Made by a program: the position numbers and the translations under genes | Shown here: positions 58,233 through 64,000 of the stretch, one piece after another | How the letters are laid out: each line of letters starts with the position of its first letter | How positions within the stretch are numbered: the first letter of the stretch is position 1 | Origin: Dechloromonas denitrificans | Lineage (GTDB): Bacteria > Pseudomonadota > Gammaproteobacteria > Burkholderiales > Rhodocyclaceae | Direction of reading: 5' to 3' | Assembly: GCF_020510665.1 (NCBI RefSeq) | Contig: NZ_CP075187.1 | Location: 1,508,501-1,572,500, forward strand | Length of the DNA stretch: 64,000 nucleotides | The notes under the pieces: generated by a model | Databases searched by the model: none | Seen by the model: the letters and a program-made list of their open reading frames with translations, nothing else | Told to the model about the DNA's origin: nothing

Positions 58233-59488
58233 TGGTTTGCCTGCGGTAATTCGATGCGGGCAAGTGCGCCGCCATCTTTGAGGTTGCTCAGGGTCAATTG
58301 GCCGCCCAACTGCTGGATGGCCGTGCTGGTCAGCATCAAGCCAATACCGCTTCCGCTTTCGTGTGCAGGGAAGCTGGTATGCCCGCCATTTTTTAGAACG
58401 GCATCCGGAAAGCCGGGGCCGTGGTCGCAAATATCAATAGTCAAGCTGCCAGGCGACCAGCCGAGCCGGATTTCAAGCGGTTCATCGCTTGCATTTGCGC
58501 CATTGTTCAAGAGGTTGAGAAGAGCTTGTTCGAGCCGTGGATCGGCAAATATTTCAGGGGCCGGGCCGTCGCTGGCGAGGGTCATGCGGCTGCTGGCATT
58601 TGGCCGGGTGGCGTGCCACTGCTGGCGCAGGCCATTGATCCAGCGGTCGACCGGCTGGAAATGGGCATTTTCCAGTCGTTCGGCGCCTGCTTTACGCGAC
58701 AGGCCGGTGATGATCTGCTTGCAAGTGGCGATTTGCTGGCGGAGCAGGGCAATATCTTCACGGCAAGCCTCGGAAAGCGAGTTGTCGTGGATCAGTTCGC
58801 CGGCAATCAGCGACATGGTGGCGAGCGGTGTGCCGAGTTCATGGGCAGCTCCTGCGGCCAGCGTTCCCATGGCCGTGATGCGCTCGTCGCGCAGGGCTTG
58901 TTCGCGGGCAGTGGCCAGCTCGGCGTCGCGCTGTCGAATCAGGCGTGTCATGCGAACGACAAACCACGCAATCATCAGTGCCGAAACCGAAAAGGTCAGC
59001 CACATGCCAACCAGATGCAATCGGGTTGCCCGGGTCGCATCCGGCATGGCCAGGGGGATGTAATAGACCATCAGCGCGGAGTAACTGCCGACGGCGATAG
59101 CGCCGATGGCCATGACGCAACGCACCGGCAGGGTCAGTGCCGCAATGGCGACCGGCGGCAGAAGGAGGGAAACCAGTGGATTCGTTGCTCCGCCACTAAA
59201 GAAAACAATCGCGCTCAGGGCGCCGATATCCAGCAGCAACTGGGAAAACAACTCGCCGGGTGTTGCGCTGCCTGCCTTGAGGACGCGCCACTGGATCATG
59301 CTGTTGAGGACGGCTGCGACAGAAACAATGGCGAGCAACGGCCATTGTGGCAGTGGGATGTTCAGTGCGCCGGGAACGATCATCACGAGCAGCGCCATGC
59401 TGGCGAGAACAACCCATCGGCTGGCGACCAGGCGACGCAAGTTGGCCAGATGGTCGGTGCCGTCGGCGGTGCAGGAGATAAATGGCAT
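58229..59488 (-). CDS. regB: Redox sensor histidine kinase RegB/PrrB type
   Basis: A 419-residue kinase with six predicted membrane helices (about residues 25-190). The quinone-site heptapeptide appears as GGATNPL in FFSGGATNPLVSLLLPP. The H-box is GAAHELGTPLATMSLIAGEL, and the Cys of IATCKQIITGL corresponds in place to the redox-active cysteine described in Rhodobacter RegB. ATP-binding boxes NLLNNGANAS, CDHGPGFP and GSGIGLML follow. It senses the redox state of the quinone pool. Confidence 0.93.
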   Translation of the reverse strand: MPFISCTADGTDHLANLRRLVASRWVVLASMALLVMIVPGALNIPLPQWPLLAIVSVAAVLNSMIQWRVLKAGSATPGELFSQLLLDIGALSAIVFFSGGATNPLVSLLLPPVAIAALTLPVRCVMAIGAIAVGSYSALMVYYIPLAMPDATRATRLHLVGMWLTFSVSALMIAWFVVRMTRLIRQRDAELATAREQALRDERITAMGTLAAGAAHELGTPLATMSLIAGELIHDNSLSEACREDIALLRQQIATCKQIITGLSRKAGAERLENAHFQPVDRWINGLRQQWHATRPNASSRMTLASDGPAPEIFADPRLEQALLNLLNNGANASDEPLEIRLGWSPGSLTIDICDHGPGFPDAVLKNGGHTSFPAHESGSGIGLMLTSTAIQQLGGQLTLSNLKDGGALARIELPQANQ

Positions 59489-59535
59489 GGGGCGAATTAT
59501 GCGTGATTTGAGTCAATTTTCTGTTGCTAACAGCG

Positions 59536-59552
59536 TGCGACAATTCGTCGCA
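59536..59552. promoter_or_regulatory. Candidate RegA/PrrA binding site
   Basis: TGCGAC (59536-59541), AATTC, then GTCGCA (59547-59552): a perfect inverted repeat fitting the GCGNC-N-GNCGC form reported for RegA/PrrA sites. It lies in the 86-bp gap between regB and the divergent cytochrome gene, 22 bp before the cytochrome start. Confidence 0.6.
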
Positions 59553-59574
59553 TCGGATTCTGGAGTGGTGTCGC

Positions 59575-60237
59575 ATGCGTTTTCGTTTACTTTTCCCTGT
59601 GCTTTGCGCGGGCTTGCTATTCGGCTTGCCGGCTGCTGCGGTCGACCTCGAAAAAGGCAAGGAAATCAATGGAACCTGTGCGGCGTGCCACGGCGACCAG
59701 GGGGCCGGCGGCAAAAAGGGAGAATATCCGCGTATTGCCGGGCAGCGTCCCGGCTATCTGGCAAGCCAGTTGAAGAGCTTCCGGGCGCGGACGCGGATCA
59801 ACATTCCGATGTATCCCTACACCCAGGAACGCGAATTGTCCGATGAAGATATCCGTGACATTTCCGCCTATCTTTCCGGCATCGAACTATCGACCAAGAT
59901 GCCGACCTTCGCCGGCCATGAAGATGCGCTGACCCGCTTGCAGATGGTCGACAAGGTAATGATCGTGCCGCGCGTCGAGGGCAATATCGAGCATGGTGAA
60001 AAAATCTACCAGAAGCAGTGTGCGGCTTGTCATGGCAAGGCCGGCAAGGGCCGGGGCATGTTCCCGATGCTCGTTGGGCAATACTCCAACTACCTCAAAC
60101 GGCAGATTGACCTTTACCTCAAGGGCGATCGTCCGCACGACGAGGAAGGAACGGGCGGTTTGCTCACCCAGTTGAAGGCTGACGATATCCAGGATGTGCT
60201 GGCTTATCTGACCTCGATTCAGGAGACCGGAGAATGA
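59575..60237 (+). CDS. Diheme cytochrome c (c4-like)
   Basis: A 220-residue exported protein. The signal peptide (LLFPVLCAGLLFGLPAAA) is followed by two CxxCH heme sites, GTCAACHGDQG near residue 37 and KQCAACHGKAG near 150. The two-domain layout with conserved YLASQLKSFRA and YLKRQIDLYLKG is like cytochrome c4, an electron carrier to terminal oxidases. The start follows a GGAG site. A small exported protein gene overlaps its stop by 4 bp. Confidence 0.92.
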   Translation: MRFRLLFPVLCAGLLFGLPAAAVDLEKGKEINGTCAACHGDQGAGGKKGEYPRIAGQRPGYLASQLKSFRARTRINIPMYPYTQERELSDEDIRDISAYLSGIELSTKMPTFAGHEDALTRLQMVDKVMIVPRVEGNIEHGEKIYQKQCAACHGKAGKGRGMFPMLVGQYSNYLKRQIDLYLKGDRPHDEEGTGGLLTQLKADDIQDVLAYLTSIQETGE

Positions 60238-60584
60238 AGCGTTTGAGTCTGATTGCTTGCACTTTGCTGGTGGCGCAGAGTGCCTGGCCACATGCCCATG
60301 CCGGGAAAATCGATGACAGCATGCCGGATGCCCAGAAAATCCGTTTTTGCGAGCGGGTGCGCGATTTTGCCCTGCAGTCCTACTACGATCGTGAAAAAGG
60401 TCGTCCGGCCAAGGTCTTTGTCGAAGATGGCGGCGATGGAGCGCGTATCACCAATTACGTGATCAAGCGAATTTACGATGAGCCCCAGATTTCCAGCCCG
60501 AAAAAGGCCGAAACCTTTGGTCGGGCAACCTGCAATGAAATGATGGGCACCAAATTCGAGGTGCCGCAGGGCGAGGCTAAATAA
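60234..60584 (+). CDS. Hypothetical exported protein after cytochrome c
   Basis: A 116-residue protein with a signal peptide (MKRLSLIACTLLVAQSAWPHAHA). The mature part has two Cys, in IRFCERVRDFALQSYYDRE and GRATCNEMMGTKF, that could pair in the periplasm. No family is recognised. The 4-bp ATGA overlap with the cytochrome gene shows they are co-translated, so a role with the cytochrome is plausible. Its last 8 bp overlap the opposing methyltransferase gene. Confidence 0.75.
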   Translation: MKRLSLIACTLLVAQSAWPHAHAGKIDDSMPDAQKIRFCERVRDFALQSYYDREKGRPAKVFVEDGGDGARITNYVIKRIYDEPQISSPKKAETFGRATCNEMMGTKFEVPQGEAK

Positions 60585-61128
60585 GCCAGGGAAGAAACAT
60601 CCGGGTACGCTTCATGTAGTCAGCGTAGGCAGGACCGAAAAATTGCAGGCATTCCTGTTCGTCAGCCTTGGCGGTGAGAAACAGGAAAAACGAGGTCAGG
60701 CTGGCAATGGCACCGCCAGCCCAGCCCGGGTCCTGAAAAAAAGCGCCCCAGGCCAGCGCCAGCAGCGAGGCGTACATCGGGTGGCGGATGTAGGCAAAGA
60801 CGCCGCAATCGACCAGCTTGGTCGTTTTTTCAAAATCGTAGAGTGCCGTGTCCTCGCGTTGTTCTCCGGCCTTGCCTTCTTCTTTCAGAACGGCGTAGCC
60901 GTGGGCGACCAGGAGAATGCTGCCGAGCATCAGCAGCCAGGAAACTATCTGGTGGGGCGAGAGTGGAGATTCTCCCCAGGGTTCATGATTGAGAACTAGC
61001 AGGGCCAGGATGCCCTCCCAGGCGAAAAAACGGTAGAAACCATGCCGACCCGGTTTGACGATGGCCTTGCGCGACAGCCAGAGCAGAATGGCTGAACCGA
61101 CCAGAAAAGTAAGCAGATCACGCATCAT
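60577..61128 (-). CDS. ICMT/PEMT-like integral membrane methyltransferase
   Basis: A 183-residue membrane protein with about five helices. The C-terminal SAM-binding block GVFAYIRHPMYASLLALAWG and ADEQECLQFFGPAYADYMKRTRMFLP match isoprenylcysteine carboxyl methyltransferase-like and related phospholipid methyltransferase families. The bacterial substrate is unknown. Two start ATGs lie in tandem (61128 and 61125). It is the last gene of the dnaQ to methyltransferase group. Confidence 0.85.
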   Translation of the reverse strand: MMRDLLTFLVGSAILLWLSRKAIVKPGRHGFYRFFAWEGILALLVLNHEPWGESPLSPHQIVSWLLMLGSILLVAHGYAVLKEEGKAGEQREDTALYDFEKTTKLVDCGVFAYIRHPMYASLLALAWGAFFQDPGWAGGAIASLTSFFLFLTAKADEQECLQFFGPAYADYMKRTRMFLPWLI

Positions 61129-61129
61129 T

Positions 61130-62431
61130 TCAGTCCGCCAGTGCTGTCGTCATGGCTGCAATCATGTAGCCATGATCAAGTACGCCGGCACTTTCGCGAA
61201 TGCTGTGCATCGACCACATCGGGGCACCGACATCGACGCTGGGGATGCCCAGTTGTGCCGCGAGAATCGGTCCGATCGTGCTGCCGCAGCCAAGGTCCGT
61301 ACGGTGTGCATACTGCTGGCAGGGAACACCGGCTTTGGCGCAAATTGCCATGAAGCGTGCGGCGGTATCGGCGTTGGTGCTGTAGCGCTGGTTGGCGTTG
61401 GTTTTGATGACCGGGCCGGCGTTGACCGTGGCACGGTGGCAGGGTTCGTAAGCGCCCGGGAAATTCGGGTTCCAGGCGTGTGCCATATCGGCGCTGATGA
61501 AAAAACTGCGTGCCAGCATGCGGCGCTGATCTTCGGCATCCAGTCCGGCGCAGCCCGCAATACGACTGATGACATCGCCGGCGAAACTGCCGCTGGCGCC
61601 GCCGGCACTTTCACTGCCGACTTCCTCGTGATCGAAAAAGGCGCAGATGCAGCTGGCTGCGGGGTTTTTCGTGGCAAGCAGGGCGCTCAGTGCGGCGTGG
61701 CAGGAGGCCAGGTTGTCGAGTTGGCTGTCGGCCACGAATTCGCGGTCGACGCCCCAAAAAGCGCCTTTTTGCGTGTCGTAGGCATTCAGCTCCCAAGTCA
61801 GCAAATCCTGTGGGGAGACACCGAGTGCGTCGGCAATCGGCTGGCGGAAGCGATCATCTGCCTTGTTCCCGTCGGCAACACCGAGAATAAGGGGGAGTTC
61901 GGTCTGTTTGTTGAATTTGAGACCGCTTTCGTTGACGTCGCGATTCATGTGAATGGCGAGATTGGGCAGGCGCAGCAGGGCTTCGTCAAATCGTACGAGA
62001 TGGGTTGTAAAGCCCTCGGCCGTGCGGACATTGACGCGCCCGGCAAGCGACAGGTCACGATCGGCAAACGTGGCGAGAATCGGACCGCCATAGACTTCGA
62101 CCCCCAGCCGGATCATGCCGGCAGCGTCTTCCGCCGGCTTGGGCTTGATGCGCAGGCCGGGCGAATCGGTGTGGGCGCCGATCAGGCGCAGGCCGGTTTC
62201 GGCTGCTGGTTGGTGGCCGATGATGAAGGCGATGATCGACGAGCCGCCACGGATGACGAAGTAACGGCCGCCGGGGGTAAGTTGCCAGCGGTCGACTTCG
62301 TCCAGACGGCAAAAACCGGAAGCCAGCAGGCGCTGTTCGCAGGTTTGCACGGCATGCCAGGGACTGGGGCTGGCATCGATAAAAGTCAGCAGATCTTCGG
62401 CTTGGGTACGTGTGGCAGCGGGAATGTTCAT
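61130..62431 (-). CDS. apeB: M18 family aminopeptidase
   Basis: A 433-residue zinc aminopeptidase. Metal and catalytic motifs are IGAHTDSPGLRIKPK, FDHEEVGSESAGGASG and SADMAHAWNPNF, with the C-terminal AQLGIPSVDVGAPMWSMHS. It removes N-terminal acidic or neutral residues from peptides in the cytoplasm. Its ATG overlaps the stop of the upstream lipase-like gene (ATGA). Confidence 0.94.
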   Translation of the reverse strand: MNIPAATRTQAEDLLTFIDASPSPWHAVQTCEQRLLASGFCRLDEVDRWQLTPGGRYFVIRGGSSIIAFIIGHQPAAETGLRLIGAHTDSPGLRIKPKPAEDAAGMIRLGVEVYGGPILATFADRDLSLAGRVNVRTAEGFTTHLVRFDEALLRLPNLAIHMNRDVNESGLKFNKQTELPLILGVADGNKADDRFRQPIADALGVSPQDLLTWELNAYDTQKGAFWGVDREFVADSQLDNLASCHAALSALLATKNPAASCICAFFDHEEVGSESAGGASGSFAGDVISRIAGCAGLDAEDQRRMLARSFFISADMAHAWNPNFPGAYEPCHRATVNAGPVIKTNANQRYSTNADTAARFMAICAKAGVPCQQYAHRTDLGCGSTIGPILAAQLGIPSVDVGAPMWSMHSIRESAGVLDHGYMIAAMTTALAD

Positions 62432-63318
62432 TGGGTCTTTTTTCCTTCGGTACAGCAGTCAATCAGAAGGGCTGCGACTTGCCGGTCGTAGAGCATCGCC
62501 AGATGACCGACCGGCGGCAGTTCGATGTCGCGTGCGCCAGCCAGGCGCTGGTTATCCTGCGGCATGATGTAATTGTCGTAGGCATTGCGCAGACTGATTG
62601 TCGGCACATTGAGCGGCTCGCCGGCCATGTCGCTCAACCACAGCGAACCGGCTTCCATTTCACGTGCATTGCGGCCGAAACCGAGACGGGCGAGTTCAGT
62701 TCCATGGTGCGGTGTGGCGAGCGTCAGCAGGCGGCTGACTCGATCGCGGCCATGCCGGGCGAGGTAGGAACGACAAATCAGGCCGCCCATGCTGTGCGCC
62801 AGCAGTTGAACCTGCGGGCTGCCGGTGGCCTTGCAGAGCGCTTCGATACGGGCATTGAGCAGCGGTTCCAGCTTGCCCATCGAAGCATAGGGGGGCGTCA
62901 GGCTCAGACTGGCAACGCTGTGGCCGGCGGCTTCAAGCCGTCGACGCAGCAGCCACCAGACACCTCGGCTGCATCCATAGCCGTGTACCAGCAGGATTGG
63001 TTCTTGGCCGGCACGTGGGCGATCAGCCGGCATCCACAAACGCTCAAACGGTAAAACAATGATGAAAGTGAACAGGAAGGCGAGATATTCCTCAAGCATC
63101 AGGCGAGCGGTCTGTCCTGCGCCAAGCCGCGGGGCGGGCGAGGCAAAGGCCATGCCGAACATCCAGGTAATGGCGACAATGCCGGCCCGCATGCCGAGTA
63201 TCCCGCCGACTGCTCCAGCTGCGGCATAAGCCCAGTCGGCCTGCAGGCCGAGTCGGGCAATGGCCAGGTAGAGCGCGGTTTCGAGCGCAATCCAGATCAG
63301 TAGCGAGAGCGGGACCAT
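62428..63318 (-). CDS. Membrane-anchored alpha/beta hydrolase (lipase-like)
   Basis: A 296-residue protein. Hydrophobic segments lie near residues 1-20, 30-55 and 80-95. The hydrolase domain starts with ILLVHGYGCSRGVWWLL (oxyanion region), has the nucleophile elbow LLAHSMGGLICRSYLA, and LLTLATPHHGTELARLG as in triacylglycerol lipases and esterases. The likely catalytic His is in PPVGHLAML near the end. Substrate unknown. It lies 3 bp after the dnaQ stop. Confidence 0.85.
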   Translation of the reverse strand: MVPLSLLIWIALETALYLAIARLGLQADWAYAAAGAVGGILGMRAGIVAITWMFGMAFASPAPRLGAGQTARLMLEEYLAFLFTFIIVLPFERLWMPADRPRAGQEPILLVHGYGCSRGVWWLLRRRLEAAGHSVASLSLTPPYASMGKLEPLLNARIEALCKATGSPQVQLLAHSMGGLICRSYLARHGRDRVSRLLTLATPHHGTELARLGFGRNAREMEAGSLWLSDMAGEPLNVPTISLRNAYDNYIMPQDNQRLAGARDIELPPVGHLAMLYDRQVAALLIDCCTEGKKTQ

Positions 63319-63321
63319 GGC

Positions 63322-64000
63322 TCAGGCTGCCGTTTCGGGTTTCGGCAGCCAAATGCAGGCGCCTTTGGATTCCTTGTCGATCGCAGCAAGAACCCGCTGG
63401 TGGTCGACGAGCTCTTCGTCGCTGGCTCGGCGCACAAGGAGCGGTTTACGCTCGATCTTCAGGCCGCCTTTGCCGAGTTGGGGGCGGGGGGCTGAATCCG
63501 GTTCGATCATCAGCGAGTTCTGGCCGCGCGTCATGGCCAGGAAAACGTCGGCCAGCAATTCGGTATCCAGCAGGGCGCCGTGCAGGGTGCGTGTCGAATT
63601 ATCGATTTCGTAGCGTTCGCACAGCGCATCGAGGCTGTTCCGCTTGCCCGGGTGCAGATCCTTGGCCATGCGCAGCGTATCGACCACGCCGTTGCAAACG
63701 GTTTCAACCGGCACCCGATCGAGGCGACGCAGTTCGGCATTGAGGAAGCCGATGTCGAAAGGGGCGTTATGGATGACTAATTCCCCACCGTTGATGAATT
63801 CAAGGAATTCATCAACGATATCGGCAAATTTTGGTTTGTCGGCGAGAAACTCGAGCGAAATACCGTGTACTGCCTGGGCGCCTTCATCGATCTCGCGTTC
63901 CGGATTGACGTATTTATGCAGATGGCGGCCGGTCAGACGGCGATTTTCCATCTCGATACAGGCAATTTCAATAATGCGGTGGCCCGAACGAGGGTCAAGG
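63322..64000 (-). CDS. dnaQ: DNA polymerase III epsilon subunit (N-terminus beyond window)
   Basis: The 3'-5' proofreading exonuclease, cut at the right edge. The first visible residues LDPRSGHRIIEIACIE belong to the exo I region just after the DTETTG motif, which lies outside. Exo II is seen in ELVIHNAPFDIGFLNAEL and exo III in HGALLDTELLADVFLAM. The C-terminal tail for binding the alpha subunit is present. A start at the internal ATG 63951 is rejected because the frame stays open and family-like to the edge. Confidence 0.95.
   Translation of the reverse strand, partial: LDPRSGHRIIEIACIEMENRRLTGRHLHKYVNPEREIDEGAQAVHGISLEFLADKPKFADIVDEFLEFINGGELVIHNAPFDIGFLNAELRRLDRVPVETVCNGVVDTLRMAKDLHPGKRNSLDALCERYEIDNSTRTLHGALLDTELLADVFLAMTRGQNSLMIEPDSAPRPQLGKGGLKIERKPLLVRRASDEELVDHQRVLAAIDKESKGACIWLPKPETAA

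Noticed and set aside
61055..62491. A 478-codon plus-strand frame opposite the M18 aminopeptidase
   Set aside because: Antisense to a gene with clear catalytic motifs; composition is typical of a shadow frame.

Overview
The window looks like chromosomal DNA of a betaproteobacterium of the Rhodocyclales type (Dechloromonas/Azonexus-like). This rests on gene content only: two small families typical of Betaproteobacteria (DUF3567, DUF3460), a RegB/RegA redox two-component pair beside a c4-type cytochrome, the squalene genes hpnC-hpnD-hpnE, and the order thrS-infC-rpmI-rplT-pheS-pheT-ihfA-merR. Most of the window is dense, conserved housekeeping sequence; the left edge and a few small divergent loci are the accessory-looking parts.

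Layout. 1-1.4 kb: a minus-strand KAP-family P-loop NTPase cut by the window edge, then about 470 bp with no recognisable gene. 1.8-5.9 kb: an orphan membrane histidine kinase and an OsmC-YcaO fusion protein. 6.0-13.8 kb: a heavy-metal export operon (TolC-like outer-membrane protein, membrane-anchored periplasmic protein, adaptor, HME-type RND pump) flanked by small exported His/Cys-rich metal proteins (CzcI/CopL-like, DUF411). 13.9-21.2 kb: DUF2189 membrane protein, prfC, moaE, a chemoreceptor, and clpB behind a clear sigma-32 promoter. 21.2-28 kb: DUF2502 and DUF1684 proteins, a ThrE-type exporter, and an MdtAB-type RND efflux pair. 28-32.4 kb: class V aminotransferase, divergent FliA-like sigma factor, DUF3567 and DUF3460 proteins, and a TPR/SPINDLY glycosyltransferase. 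32.4-39 kb: Pat-type acetyltransferase, OsmC protein, methyltransferase, selU, tesA, a YbbA-like ATPase without its permease, and a DUF2242 lipoprotein. 39.1-39.65 kb: two small divergent genes around a perfect LexA-type operator. 39.7-42.6 kb: hpnC-hpnD-hpnE. 42.6-45 kb: tRNA-Leu, bestrophin, DHH phosphoesterase, slyX. 45.2-52.9 kb: tRNA-Val, the translation operon thrS to merR, tRNA-Pro. 53-57.7 kb: livKHMGF branched-chain amino acid type ABC transporter. 57.7-60.6 kb: regA/regB diverging from a diheme cytochrome c, with a candidate RegA site between them. 60.6-64 kb: a tight minus-strand group dnaQ (cut by the edge), lipase-like hydrolase, M18 aminopeptidase and ICMT-like methyltransferase.

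The signals most worth following are the LexA-operator locus at 39.1-39.65 kb, whose two small products I do not recognise; the candidate RegA site at 59.54 kb; the possible leader peptide and attenuator before thrS; the nested inverted repeats before the metal-export operon; and two divergent gene pairs whose start codons overlap in one CATG. I did not find a clear, complete new multi-gene system. All family assignments come from reading motifs by eye; no database search was run.
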